A DNA stretch of 64,000 bases from Aurifilum marmelostoma (lineage: Eukaryota; Ascomycota; Sordariomycetes; Diaporthales; Cryphonectriaceae): assembly GCA_027559495.1 (NCBI GenBank), contig JAMXSV010000007.1, positions 1,240,001-1,304,000 on the forward strand, written 5' to 3'. The stretch's first letter is position 1; every line of letters begins with the position of its first letter. Below, piece by piece: positions 1 through 11,569 of the stretch. A program made the position numbers and the translations under genes. The notes beneath the pieces were generated by a model, which was not told the origin of the DNA, did not search any database, and worked only from the letters and a program-made list of their open reading frames with translations.

Positions 1-224
1 AGCTGACGGCGGCCGACATCCAGCTGAGCTACGGCCTGGTGGCGTCCAAGGGCAGCCTCGACGACATTGGCAGGTGGGACAAGGGCACCCCCAGGGAGAC
101 GTACCCCAAGCTTTTCGCCTACGTCGACCGGATGGAGCAGCAGCCCGGCTTCCTGAGGGCCGTGGAGAAGACCAAGGAGATTGACAATGGTAAGTTCACC
201 ATGGCGCCCAGGCCAGGTTCCTAG
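1..224 (+). CDS. Glutathione S-transferase, C-terminal end (5' partial)
   Basis: Open from base 3 to a TAG at 222-224, with the 5' part outside the window. About 73 residues are visible. The start, LTAADIQLSYGL, matches the hydrophobic helix of the GST C-terminal all-alpha domain (the N-capping T/S-x-A-D-I motif). The stretch YPKLFAYVDRMEQQPGFLRAVEK matches the helix that follows in fungal GSTs, where a conserved Tyr-Pro precedes a helix ending in the P-x-F/Y-x-R-A pattern. GSTs conjugate glutathione to electrophiles in the cytosol. The thiol/glutathione-binding thioredoxin fold is not in the window, so the class cannot be assigned. No intron is needed in the visible part. Confidence 0.8.
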   Translation, partial: LTAADIQLSYGLVASKGSLDDIGRWDKGTPRETYPKLFAYVDRMEQQPGFLRAVEKTKEIDNGKFTMAPRPGS

Positions 225-700
225 AGAGAGCTGGTTTGCGGGCCGTAGGGTTCAGTTAGGACTGGAGGACACGAGGTGCATGACCTGGGAGGATTTATGT
301 TATATAATGTACAAGTAATGAATAATCACACACTACTCTTCAGGCCGCTTTTCCATCTCAGCCCGTCCTGGAGCCAAGGCATCTGCCAGAACGTCCAAGA
401 TCTAGGCTCGAGAGCACATGGAGAGATCCCTTGGCGTCAGCTCGGCTCCGGCTCGACCCGGTCTTTGGGGGGGGGGGGTGTTTGTGTGCTAGGTGGGGCC
501 CATAATTCGGGCACGCAGGCAGCAGGCAGCAGGCAGTCCATCACCCCCCCCCTCCCCTCTTCTTCAGCTTATCGTAAAAAGCCAAGTGTGGAAACTGTGG
601 CTCCCCTCGACCGCAAGTTTTTGGCACGAGGGTGATTTTCAGGGACTGGGACCAATTGGTGGTGGATCCTCTGCTGGATGCCAAGTCCGCCTTGTAATCT

Positions 701-705
701 CTCTT

Positions 706-737
<32 letters not shown>

Positions 738-740
738 TTG
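701..740. repeat. CT/GT microsatellite
   Basis: A (CT)n tract passes directly into a (GT)n tract of about nine units. It is a compound dinucleotide repeat in non-coding DNA. Confidence 0.9.
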
Positions 741-2198
741 TCTTTTTCAGCTGTCACCTGCATATACTATGATAGCCTGCATATGCACTTGCATATTACC
801 AAGCATATAGGACCTACATGGTAAAACTTTGAAGTAGCATTTCCCGATCATTGTTTGGGGGTTACACATATGTACATATGCAATTGTGGGATATGTATTG
901 AACGAGATGTTTCTGGGTATCATCATCCCGTCAAGATGAAGGGTCCCCCCAACAATCAGCAACCCAGCCCAAAAATCAAGAGACAGAGCTAGTTATTTTA
1001 GCATAAAAGACACTTCAGTGCAGTTAGTTGTTAGGCAAGAAGCACTGACAGCTCTCAACTTGTCCCACACTGTACATGACGTCAAGTAACAGGTTTCTGA
1101 GTCCCTGGATTTTCGAACCTGGGGCACCTCATTAGCCTTCAGCTAAGTAAGTAAGTGCCTTGCTGTACCGTGCCAGCATGCACAATTTCCCTGAAGGGGG
1201 CCCATGATCCCTCCTCGCTCCCCAAAAGACGAGATCAACACCACAAACTACTCAACACAGGTCTGAGGCGCAGTTCCTCTTTTCTTCTTGTTCCCCATCC
1301 TTCCTCCGTGGCCTGCTATCCGCCTCGTATGTGTACTCTGTGTGCACATGCTCTTGCTCGCCTGTAGCAGTGGAGACCGCCGCCGGGGCTGAGCTGAAAC
1401 CCGCCTTTTCTCTCGCCAACCAACCTGCCTTGCTGTATTCATCATCTGACTGTGCGCGAGCCAGCACAGCAGAGTTCCCCATCCCACCACCAGCACCAAC
1501 CCCCCCCCCTTGTTTTTGACAGTCCCTTGTTTTTTTTTTTTTTTTTTTGTTTCCTCTTCCTTGTTGATGAATGTGTTTTGTTTTCTTGACCGCGTCCAAT
1601 TGACCAGGTCAATCCTCCATAGAAACATTTCCTGTTTCTTTTCAATATTTTGTATAATAATTCCTGTATATTTGTATCCATATCTTCAAGTTTTGTACCG
1701 GACTGTCGGGTTTTATTAATCACCCCCCCCTGCCCTACTTAGATAAACCCAGCCTGCGGTGACCGGGCGTCTTTGTGTGTTCTGGGGGCGGGAACGCTTT
1801 GCTCGCTCCGTCTTAATTTGTCTCTTCTATTTTGCTGTTTTCGGTTCACTCAACCAATCCTTCCAGTGTCAGACCGACAGATCCTACCGCACATCACATC
1901 TCACTCAGCAATCCCTATTTCCTGTAGCTTTTTTTTTTTGGTTTTGGTTTTTAATTGCTGCCGACGAACACCCAACCCTTGGAACCCAAGCCCACCCCCC
2001 CCCTGGTCTTGGTTTTTCCCAAGTGAGCCTCCCCAGACTTCACAGACCACTAAAATACCTCTCACCTACACACACATATTGCTCTGACTTTGTCTCACCT
2101 CTTTTCTCCTTGACTTTAAATTTTATTTTTTTTTTTTTTTTGCCTCTTGTGGCATCTACATTGTTGGGATCTCATGTCAATTGTCCCTGCAGCCCACC

Positions 2199-2200
<2 letters not shown>

Positions 2201-2237
<37 letters not shown>
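2201..2237. repeat. CA microsatellite in the 5' leader
   Basis: A run of about seventeen CA units lies about 155 bases upstream of the start codon at 2391, most likely inside the transcribed leader of the LCAT-like gene. Confidence 0.9.
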
Positions 2238-2240
<3 letters not shown>

Positions 2241-2390
2241 GAACCTTTGGGAATCCGCTCCAAGCCGGCCATGCCGATGCACCTATAGTCTTTCAACACA
2301 TGATCCCACAGAAAACGTGTCACAAGCCAGCCTGAGTGAGAACGAACGCGCAAAAACCAAAAGATAAAAAAAAGTGAGCCTGATTAGAAA

Positions 2391-5055
2391 ATGGCTGAGC
2401 TTGCCACCATGAGCTCCGTCGTCCAGCGTGATGACGGAGCAGACGGCAGCAGACTGACCATGTTCCCCTCGACGACGACGTCCACCTCCCCGCCAAAACC
2501 GCAACCCCTGAGGATGCCAGCTGCGGTGGCTGGTCAACAGCAACAGCCACCACTGGTGCTGCCCAAGGCAAGCCCGCCCACAGACGGCTCGGGAGACGAT
2601 GAGGATGGCATCTATGGTGAGGATGATGCGCAATCGCTCATCGGGCCCGCCATGAGCCCAGTCGTGACGCGCCTCACCTCGCCCAAGACGCCAGCCGCCG
2701 AGAAGATGGCCGCCATGGACAGGATCGCCGAAGGAGGCTACTTTGAGGCTGCGAACGGGGATAGGGAGGATGAGTCCTCAGGCGAGGACACGCCCAGGCC
2801 GACAGCATCTAGGATCCCTCCTGCGACCTCGATACCGCCTCCTCAGCCTCAGCAGCTCGAGAAGCTGCCCACGCCCTGGAGGACCGGTCCCAAGGAGATC
2901 GTCGTGACCCCCTCCAACGCGCCCAACTCCAGACCTGCCCTGGGGACTGCGCTGGCCGCTGCACGACACCGCCGCTCAGCATCGGGAGGCTCAGATGCCC
3001 TGAGGCGTCTCTCCAAAGCCCTCCCTTCGCTGTCTCTGCCATCACTACCAAACAGGCTTACCGTTCCGGCCTTCTTCTCGTCCCTGACCACAACCTCGCA
3101 ACCATCAGAACACAAGGATCCGTCTTCAGCCAGCCCCAAAAACCAGCTACAGCCCTCCTCCTCATCATCATCAAACCCGAACCCAGGCACGAGGCACAGC
3201 AGCAGCTTCCCCATCAACCCCAGGACACACCCGCCACCACCACCTCCACCGTCGTCGTCTAGCGCAGCCAGGCGATCCTTGGCACTCAGGAGGTCAACCT
3301 CGGACGAGTCCATCCTGTACCACTCGCTCTCGCGCATGTCAAGTTTTGGAGACGACCAGCGGTTCACCCACATCCGCGAGCAGGTTAACTCGAGGCTCAA
3401 GGCTATCGTGGATTCCTTTGACCCGCCCTCCTTCAAGCTGCCCAGCATGCCGAACACCCTCAACCTGCGCTCGCCAATGAGAAAGGGCGAGTTCTCGGTA
3501 GAAGAGCTCAGCTATGACCCGAGCAGGTCGGCCCCGGCGCGGGCCCTAAAGGGACCCAAAGATGCCCTGGACAGCGTTCTGGAGTCGCTGACGGGGGATC
3601 TGGTCATCATGGGCGGGTACAGGGGCTCGGTGCTTCGTTCTGCGGAACCGCCTCACAGACAGCTGTGGGTGCCCATCAAGGTGGGGCTGAACGTCAGGAA
3701 GGTGAACCTGGAAGTCGGTCTAGACCCGGAGGACGAGGAGAGGATGGAGGAGACCATCGTCCCGTCTGGCATGCTCAAGAATATCGGCCCCGTCGACATC
3801 TCCAGGCGGCTCTTCAAGAGGCTGCGCGAGTGTGAGAACGCCAGGACCGGAAAGCTCAGGATTCACGACTACGGCTACGACTGGCGGCTGAGCCCGCACC
3901 GTCTCTCCCAGAAGCTGCTCGACTTCATGCGCAGTCTGCCGTCGAACCGCGGCGACAAGCCCAGCGGCGCCTTCGTCGTCGCTCACTCCCTGGGCGGCAT
4001 CATCACCCGCCACGCTGTGAACTGCGCACCAGAGCTCTTCTCAGGCGTCGTCTACGCCGGGTCGCCGCAGCGGTGCATCAACATCCTCGGGCCCCTGCGC
4101 AACGGAGATGCCGTGCTCCTCAACGAAAAGGTCCTGACAGCCCACGTCAACTTCTCGCTGCGGACCACCTTCGTCTTCTTGCCCGAGGACGGGTTTTGTT
4201 TTGTGGACAGGACGACAGGCGAGGAGTACAATATCGACTTCTTCAACCCGGACGACTGGGTCAAGTACCGGCTGTGTCCCAGCGTGGGTGGCCCCGCCCT
4301 GCCGCCCTTCTCTGCCAAGCGTACTGGTGCCCTGGGATCGCTCCTCAGCCTGCCCGACTCCCTCTCCCTCTCTCGTGGCCGCAGCACCAGCGATCCTCTG
4401 TTCCGGAGGCCCAACCCCTCGCCCCCGCGCAAGCTGGTCAAGGACCGCACCCTGGCGCCCCAGATGGACTCTGCCGCCGCCGCCGCCTCCTCAACTTCGA
4501 CCGACAGCCACGAGCAACACCAGCACCAGCAGCCCATGACCCGCACAATATCTCCACCCAAGCAGCAGCAGCAGCAGCAACGACAGCGCAGCAGCAGCAC
4601 CCGCACCGACCAGGCCCGCAACCTAGCCTACCTGACCCGCACCCTCGCCGAGACCAAACGCTTCCGCGCCGAGCTGCAGCACAACCCCGCCCACCAGTCC
4701 GCCAACGTCTACCCGCCCATCGCCGTCATCTACGGCAAAGAGATCCCCACCGTCTACGCGACAAGAGTCCCCTGCCGCGACGCCATTCCCTGCGCCGACG
4801 TCTACGATGACCTCGTCTTCCGCTCTGGCGACGGCGTCGTGCTGGCGCGGGAGGCCATGCCGCCTCCTGGGTATGAGATTGTGAGAGGGGGGAAGGGTGA
4901 GCACCGACAAGGGGCACATCTCCATCTTGGGCGATATGAATGCTGTCGGTAGAGCGATGGAGAGTGTTTTGAGGGGTAGGGCCAAGGGTATTGGGATGGG
5001 AGTGGTAGAAGGTGGAGGAGGAGGAGGAAGCCGCGATGGGGCGGCAAAGACATGA
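2391..5055 (+). CDS. LCAT/lipase-like alpha/beta hydrolase, apparent +1 frameshift near the 3' end
   Basis: Intronless. The frame from ATG 2391 reads 853 aa to a TAG near 4950. Residues 1 to about 330 are low-complexity Pro/Ser-rich and probably disordered. From about residue 390 there is an alpha/beta-hydrolase core with the nucleophile elbow A-H-S-L-G-G (Ser533), as in the lecithin:cholesterol acyltransferase family. A catalytic acid and His are likely further on but were not assigned. Family members act on phospholipids or sterol esters at membranes; the substrate here is unknown. A poly-Gln/Ser stretch at about 720-745 precedes a second conserved segment. In a GGGGGG run at 4887-4892 one base seems to be extra: dropping it gives GGRVSTDKGH, then a typical conserved C-terminus to a TGA at 5053-5055 (887 aa). 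As written, the last about 20 residues look like an out-of-frame tail. Confidence 0.75.
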
Positions 5056-5531
5056 AATGGGTCGGGGGGAAGGAGAGGCCGACAGGAGAAGGATAAGAAG
5101 GAAGGAATGAAGGACCGAAGAAAAAAAAAAAAAAGAAAAAGGAAAAAGTCAACTACATTATACCAAGTGCTCACGCAACTGTCCAGAGATGAAAATAGCA
5201 TCAAAAGCATAGCGATAGAATTGTATAATACCAACATCTACGTGTCCGCAATTTGCCATAGCAGGAACTTGACAAATATGTGAATGAGGCTTTTCCATAA
5301 GAGCAAAGAGGATCCTTGTCACGGCTTGTCTAATGGTCTCAAGTAAAAGGAGAGAATACTGAGAAGGGGCGGAGAGGACACGTCTGAATAAGCCATATCC
5401 ATGCATGCTATCTGAGCGGCCATCAAATCGGTATTGCTCAACAAAGAATCAGGGCATGTTTTACAATTCTTTTCTTCTTCTCTCTCTTGCTCTTTTGCTG
5501 TACATAACTCTCTTCCGCACATTACACTTCC
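5056..5531. other. Convergent intergenic spacer
   Basis: This lies between the 3' ends of the hydrolase (plus) and GTR2 (minus). It includes an A15-type run near 5119-5135. No gene is supported; it presumably holds both 3' UTRs and polyadenylation signals. Confidence 0.6.
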
Positions 5532-6893
5532 TCACTTTCCGCGTTTCGTCACCTCAAAAAAGTCTGTCAGTCCCTTGGCGACCACATCGACGTTCATGTT
5601 CACCAGCGGCATCTTCTCATAGCTCCCCTCCTTCATGATGGCCACGAGGGCGAGGTAGCGGTCGACCTCCCGCAGCATGATAGGCCGGAGGCCCTCGTTG
5701 ACGACAATGTGGCTTTCGGCAAAGGAGACGGCGACTTGATCCTCTAGCTTCTGGGACCAGGGGGCCCCCTCGAGCCGGTCTCGGTGAGCCTTGCTCCGGG
5801 ACCAGCTGCCGTAGACCATACTCACGTCGATGATGACGTCGATGTAGTCGGAGCAGATCTCGTAGCTTGCCATGTCGGCAGGGGCCGAGTCTGTAGCGAT
5901 GTAGATCTTGGACACCACGTCGAAAAGGTAAGCCTTCTCGAAGCGGCACGTGCGGCACAGGTTGGTGAGCATGGCCTCGAGCTGGCCCAGGCGCGGGATG
6001 AGCTTCTGGATTACCTTGCTGAACGCCTCGAAGATGGAGTGGTTGTAGATGGATGTGAGGTGGAAGGTCACGGGCGCGTTCTCGAAGCCCTCGTCTGATA
6101 GCTCGTCCTGGATGCGGATCGTGATGTCACGCTGGATGTCGAGCTTGTAGTCATCTGACAGCCCGTCTACCTTATGGATGAAGACCTCGATGTTGATGGA
6201 CGGGTAATTGCGCTGCAGATACAGGATGGTGGCGTTGAGCCGGGACACGGCCTCAAGATAGTCGTCCTGCGCGTCGATGACCCAGATGAGGGCGCCAATC
6301 TCGCCAAAGACGGCATCGATGTCGAAGCTAGGGTTATCGAGAAAGTCTATCTGGCCGGGGAAGTCCCACACCTGGAAGTCCATGAAAGTCCTGGCACTCA
6401 GGAGTCAGCTTTCCCTAGGTCCGGGAGGGGTTTGTGTTCTTTTCCTTTCTCGTCCTCTTCTTTCAGGCTCCGCAAACTTACGTCATTGAGTCTTTCTGGA
6501 TCCTCACTGTCGATTCGAGGAATAACGTCTCAGTTGGTGGTATCTTGTGAAAGACGACACTCGATATGGAAGATTTCCCGCTCCTGCTCAGCAGTCAGCC
6601 GACTAACCATCCAGCATGGTCTAGCATGCCCCTGTTTGGGAGCCTCTGTCTCTCTCCCTTCATGCCACATACCTTCTCTGGCCCATCAGCAATAACCGGG
6701 GCTTTCCCTTCCCTGCATTGACAGAGGCGTGCTCGCTCGTCGGTGACAGTGCGCCATCTCGCTGCTGAAGTCGTGCTCGGTTCTGCTCATAGACACGCTC
6801 GAGGTTTAGCGCCGCTGCACTGAGATACTTGACGTTGGATCGCCGCGGTGTCCCCGGGGTGGAAGAGCCACTCGGGGCCTCATTAGAAGACAT
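5532..6893 (-). CDS. GTR2: Rag-family GTPase Gtr2 (RagC/D homologue)
   Basis: Three exons on the minus strand: 6893-6673, 6583-6482 and 6390-5532 (393 aa). Residues 1-60 are a Ser/Thr-rich extension. G1 is GQRRSGKSS (71-79), completed across intron 1. Exon 2 supplies VVFHKIPPTETLFLES (switch I region). G3 is DFPGQ (117-121), and G4 is the Rag-type HKVDG (180-184). The C-terminal half matches the roadblock-like dimerisation region. Gtr2 pairs with Gtr1, sits on the vacuole membrane through the EGO/Ragulator complex, and passes amino-acid sufficiency to TORC1. The TETLFLES switch and HKVDG motif place it with Gtr2/RagC-D rather than Gtr1. Introns are 89 and 91 nt with GTATGT and GTAAGT donors, and phases match. 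The start is the first ATG in frame. Confidence 0.93.
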
Positions 6894-8767
6894 TATGAAA
6901 ACGAAAGCAGACAAAATTTGGGGGAAAACTGAAAGAAAGCTTGAGAAGGGAGGGGGAGGGGGGCGGATGGAGGCACAACAAAAATGAAAAAACAGAGGGG
7001 TATGTTGTTGAGAGGGGGGGGGGCGTTTGTGACGGCAGACAACAGGTCGTCCTCGGCGCAACACGACAAGTCTCAGGCTTGATTTTTCTTTCGAAGTTTC
7101 TGTGTAAAAGGTCGCAAAAGAAGTGTCGTGGGGGCTCGAAGGCCACACTGTCTTTACGACCTTGCTGGACCCCTTCGACAGACAACCCGCCGACTTTCCT
7201 GACTGGCAGCGATGGTCGGAAAAGTGACAGCTCAGCTATCATTAGTGGCTCGGACGGGGCGGACCGATGATCTCGGAAAGGGATCCTCGAAGGGCTGATG
7301 TGCCTGGGAGATCCAGCACTGGGACAATTGGGTTGGCCAGAAGATGTCGACCCAGCTTTTCTCTAGATGCGGCTGGCTACCAGAGAGGATCGATCTTGTT
7401 GGGTAAAGAGGGGGAATGGCCAAGTGCGCAATATCAGACAAACGGGAGTGAGATGGAGCCGACTGAGATACCTGTCTGCTGCCTGGACAGCACAGGATCA
7501 GGAGAAAACGGCGGCGGCTGACGAACACCACTTTCGACAGGATTTCTGTCCTTATACGCTGCTGTTCGACTACCGGACGGGTTTCGACTTTGTGAGAGAG
7601 CAGCGGCCACCGCGAAGGAGACTGGCCAGGGGAACGGAGAATATTTGTCATTCTTATGGTGGTACAGACTTACAGAGTGGCTCAGTAATAGTCTGGTCAG
7701 AGCTGAGAGGAATTTGGAGCCTGAGGACAAGAGAGAAAAAAGGATTAAGGGAAAAAAAAGGGGGGGGGAGCCTTGGTGGTGACTCAACTCTGGCTGGGCG
7801 GCAGTAGGAAAACCTAAACGATGCTGACCAGTCTCCTAGGTCTGGGGCAATGGGAGAGGGGAGAGACAAGAGTGAGCTGCCACTGGACAGATATGAAGCA
7901 TGTGGAAAGTGGTTTTTTTAATGAGAAGCCAGGTGATGCAGAAGGTAGGGCAAATGTCTTATCTCTTGAGGTATGACGAACAGGAGCCGGTGTGGTAGTG
8001 GTAACTCGCCGCACCCCAGCCGGCCGAGACAAACTGCAGGTCAACTCTGACAAGTGACGTCTTGCCAAATAAGGCCAGTGGATGGCTTGGAGAGGGGGGA
8101 GGAGGGATGTACCACAAACTATGCGTTGTCATGGCGCAGAAGCAGAAGCAATTACAGGGTCGCATTCCATAAAAAGAGAAAAGAAGGGCCGCGGTTTGGG
8201 GGGGGGGGGCAATTACCTCCATGGCGACAATTACGATGCGACCTGAGCACTCAGGAACGAATCACAGCCCACAACTCCTCTAAAGTCCTTCTCATGAGAT
8301 GAAGTGTCTCTCCCGCACCAGCTCGGTCCCGACGGCCCTCCCGGAGGGCTGTGAACCAAAGGATGCTGAAAGGGAGAGAAAAGAAGGAGGGGGGAAAAGC
8401 CTCTGTGGATTCTGTAGATGTACTGCAACGCTGACGGCTTGCTAGGTGAGACGGAAAGGGCGGCTGTCTGGGCTGAACGGTTGGCGAGCTGAGAAGCTTG
8501 TGTAATGAGGACCTGGAAATGTCAGGTAAGCGGGCATTCCATTTCCTCGTGCACCAACCTGAGTGGCTATCTACCAGATGAGACGCGATGCAGCCTCGTC
8601 TCCCGAACGAGAGCCGAGATGGCGTCTGTCGGGGTCGACAACCGAGATATGCGGCACGGCGGCTCACTTGGTCTCGTTGCTGAAGGCGCCGAATCCTCGT
8701 GGCGAGCTTCGCTGCGATCCGATGCGACCCAAGGTAGGTCGGAGCTGCGTTGCTCTTGTATTCCGGA

Positions 8768-8790
8768 GTGTGTGTGTGTGTGTGTGTGTG
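8768..8790. repeat. GT microsatellite
   Basis: About eleven GT units followed by GAGT and GAGC units and a short CG/CA tract. Confidence 0.9.
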
Positions 8791-9082
8791 AGTGAGTGAG
8801 CGAGCGCGCGCACACGTATGTAAGACGATGACTCGGGCGTAGGGTGTTCTTTTTCCTGCCTTTTCTCCCCTCCCTTCTTCGCTGTCTCTCTTCCAGAAAA
8901 GCGTACGAAGCCGTGATACAAGATGGTTCGAGTTGTGGTTGTGTCTCTGGCAAACAAGGGAATGCACGGATAAGGGAAGACGTCAGTTAGGTTGAATTGA
9001 GTTCAAAGCAGTCGCGAGCCGGGAAGTACCGCACAGGCAAGGAAGTGTGCAACATCCTTGGGAGGGAGCAAGCACTACTCCC

Positions 9083-9095
9083 GGGGTTAGGGTTA
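9083..9095 (+). promoter_or_regulatory. Interstitial telomere-like motif (TTAGGG-type)
   Basis: The sequence GGGGTTAGGGTTA contains about two units of the fungal telomere repeat TTAGGG. Isolated copies inside chromosomes can be binding sites for Tbf1/Myb-type factors or scars of repair. Here it lies about 570 bases upstream of the decayed STAND-associated gene. A role is not shown. Confidence 0.35.
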
Positions 9096-9663
9096 CAAGC
9101 TACCAATACACAAATCCCGATCTACATCCGGGCAGCCACGACGCCAAAGACCAGGGGCTCCTCCAGTGTTGAACATCGCCTCGTCAAGGTTCATACCACA
9201 TACAGTTCATCAAGAGCCTTCCACTTCCACCATTCACCCGCTGCTAACTATGCAAATTCATTAATCAACACCCGACCACTATCTCTGGGATCACTATAGC
9301 GGCGGCCTTTCTCCGCATGGCATGGCATGGCATGTATCACCACTGACAAACACGACCTGAAATGGGTTGCCCGACTGCGAGGAGAGTCTAGAACATGGTC
9401 AATGGAGATTGGGTCCTTGAAAATTCATGGCGGCAGTGCAAGGCAAGGTGCCCTCCGCGGGAATCCTGCAGCTTTGGGTGGACGAGATCATTGGGTGGCT
9501 GGCTGCTGAGCCACCACCCAGGCAATGCTTCCCAGAAAGGGTAGTTACTGTAGGTGCCGGGGCTGAAACAAACGTGTGTGCTTATTTGTGATCCTTCTCA
9601 CTATAGTTTCAATCTCAAAAATCTTCGTCACATACCAGTTGTCTGATTTCCCTGGTCCGGCAA

Positions 9664-10400
9664 TGTCGTTCGCGCCAACATTTGGCTCCTCTGGAGACCT
9701 CCTCTCCATCACCCTGCTCATCAAGGACATCATATCAGCTCTAGACGACAGCCGTGGTTCGGTGAAAAAGTGCCAGGACTTGGTCCAGAGCTTGGCCATC
9801 CTAGAGCAAGCGATGCGGCAGATTGACAAGGTCTACTGAAGCCCACGACACGCTGACACCTTCGACAGCATATCCGTCACGGCACTGCATGTCATCGGTC
9901 AGATCTGGAAGTGTCTCGATGAATTCAAGGCCAGCATAGAGAAATATGCAGATACTTTAGGTTCCGGGGGTTGGAAATGAGGCGAAGATCGTCGTCAGGC
10001 GTGCCAGAAAACTCCAATCCAGGTGCGAGCAAGAACGGGTCCATAAGTTTTGGCAGCAAGTTGATGCATACAACATGCTACTAAACACATTGCTCCAAGC
10101 AACGAGTCCATAAGTCTGCCACACGTCATCGGAGTAGGAAACGGATCAGGTCCCTGCTTACGTTCAACTGACCAAAGCAACGCCTCACAACGACAACACG
10201 ATGAGGTTCTCAAGAGGCAACACAAGGCAGCCGCGCAAATATCTTCAGCCCGGGACGAGATAATGGCCATAGCAGACGGCTTGACACGCATCTTGCAGAG
10301 ACTTTGGGGCTTCTTTGGGCAGACAATACTTGCAAGGCTGGACTCCATCTCTGGGATGGGTATCGAGAACACAAATCATAAAATGAAGAGTCATCGTGCA
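9664..10400 (+). pseudogene. Decayed STAND-associated N-terminal-domain gene
   Basis: The ATG at 9664 begins MSFAPTFGSSGDLLSITLLIKD, a start common to a large fungal family with a helical N-terminal region found in STAND/NLR-like and ubiquitin-like-domain proteins. After 58 residues the frame hits TGA (9837-9839), but protein-like sequence continues in the same frame (DTFDSISVTALHVIGQIW). It then continues one base further on after a G5 run at 9966-9970 (VVRRARKLQSRCEQERVHKFW), stops at TAA near 10111, and continues again in another frame (QHDEVLKRQHKAAAQ, ARDEIMAIADGLTRILQRL) to about 10,370. The several stops and at least two shifts make this a relic, with a truncated 58-residue product at most. 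Family assignment rests on recall of the pattern only. Confidence 0.6.
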
Positions 10401-10502
10401 GCGCCAGACGTATCGTCTCGCAGACCAGCCCAAATACATCCATTCGTCTGTCTGCTGACAAGCTGCAGCTTGTGCCTCAACACACACGGCCCCCATTGCT
10501 TC

Positions 10503-11569
10503 TCACGAAGGCTCGCATGCGTGCTTCTCGTTCTCCTTCCTCGTGCCCCTCCCAAACAAGCCTGCTACAAAACTCTTCCGGCGCTTCGCTACCCTGATGG
10601 GCTTGTCCTCGCCGATGGGTGTGTCCTCGGCACTGGTTGGGGGAGTCATCTCGCCAGCCTCCATCTCAGCCCGCCCTGACGTCCTGATGTTGGTAAGAGA
10701 CTTGTGTCTATGTCAGTTTCTTAAAGCTGCGCGTTCCAAAGATCTTGGTCGTGGGCTGCACCCCTCCTCACCTTGACGCTCAATCTCTTCCGCCTCGACC
10801 CATAGCTCGCCTGCCCTGCCTCATCGATCACACCCATCGCGTAGACTCCACCATCCAGAGCGTCATCCAGGGCGTGCGCAATCGTCTTGCCGTTACAAGC
10901 GACGTTGTCCTCGGGAAGCGGGACGAAAGTGATGAGGCCTCGCTGCGGCTGGACGCCCAGCGCCTCGTGGAGGTGGTCCGACAGCACGAAGGCGTTGCGC
11001 CGGTTCGTAGCAGGCTGGACGTATGGCGTCAGAGCCGATACCGTCGCGGTGTAGGCCGGCTCGAACGTGCCGGAGAAGAAGATGCACTGCGAGTGCTGGA
11101 CGTTGACGGCGATCGAGGAGAGGGGCCTCTGGTACCTCTCTGCGAGCTTCGCGCTCAGCTCGGTAATGAAGATGAACTCGTCGCCGATCTGGACTCCCAC
11201 GCACCCAGGCAAAAAATTAGGGCAAGGTCAGCGTAAACACTTCTAGCCTGGTTTGGGATCCTCAGAAATGATGGTATAGTGAATGGGCCTCACGATGACG
11301 TTCGTCTTGAGCTCCACCAGCACGATCGAGTCGCTGCGTATCCTCTCGCGAACTGGGCTGCTGTCCCCACGCACAGAAAAGGCGCCCTCGAAGAAGTCAT
11401 TCTTGCGTTTCGCCAAGTCCGCCCTTCCCGTCGTCTTGGCTGACTGCTTGTTGAAGTCTCCCGGTGGTGGACGATCGATGGGCCGCGTGAGCTCGTCCGT
11501 CTCAGAGACCTGCGGTAGAGTCCACGGGTGCCTGTTCACAGAGACGCGTTTTCGCTCTGCAAAAGACAT
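10503..11569 (-). CDS. MIF/tautomerase-superfamily protein
   Basis: Three exons on the minus strand: 11569-11294, 11188-10772 and 10664-10503 (284 aa). Residues about 70-205 match the macrophage migration inhibitory factor fold. VELKTNVI is joined across intron 1 to IGDEFIFITELS, followed by the strand NVQHSQCIFFSGTFEPAY, the turn QPATNRRNAFVLSDHLHEALG and a terminal PLPEDNVACNGKTIA. This layout fits fungal MIF-like proteins, which have a Ser/Arg-rich N-terminal extension. Because of that extension the catalytic N-terminal proline of classical MIF is not exposed, so tautomerase activity is doubtful. Intron 1 (GTGAGG/CCAG) is phase 0. The last intron acceptor (CTGAG) was chosen because it restores a frame rich in Pro/Glu/Lys ending KSFVAGLFGRG, a C-terminus expected of the family. 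The alternative without that splice ends at 10721. Confidence 0.78.

Larger units (their letters stand above)
225..2390. other. Intergenic: GST 3' flank and long 5' leader/promoter of the hydrolase gene
   Basis: No coding region is supported. The stretch is rich in simple sequence: a G9 run near 469-477, a CT tract running into a GT repeat at about 701-738, a T19 run near 1530-1548, further T runs near 1930 and 2130, and a CA repeat at about 2201-2237. Pyrimidine-rich DNA from about 1,500 to 2,390 is typical of fungal promoters and 5' leaders. Confidence 0.6.
6894..9663. other. Gene-poor spacer upstream of GTR2
   Basis: About 2.8 kb without a supportable gene; frames that are open on both strands are low-complexity. 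It contains G runs (about 7014-7023, 8200-8209), a GT repeat at about 8768-8790, GCATG tandem units near 9317-9333, and a telomere-like GGGGTTAGGGTTA at about 9083-9095. The proximal part must hold the GTR2 promoter. Confidence 0.55.
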
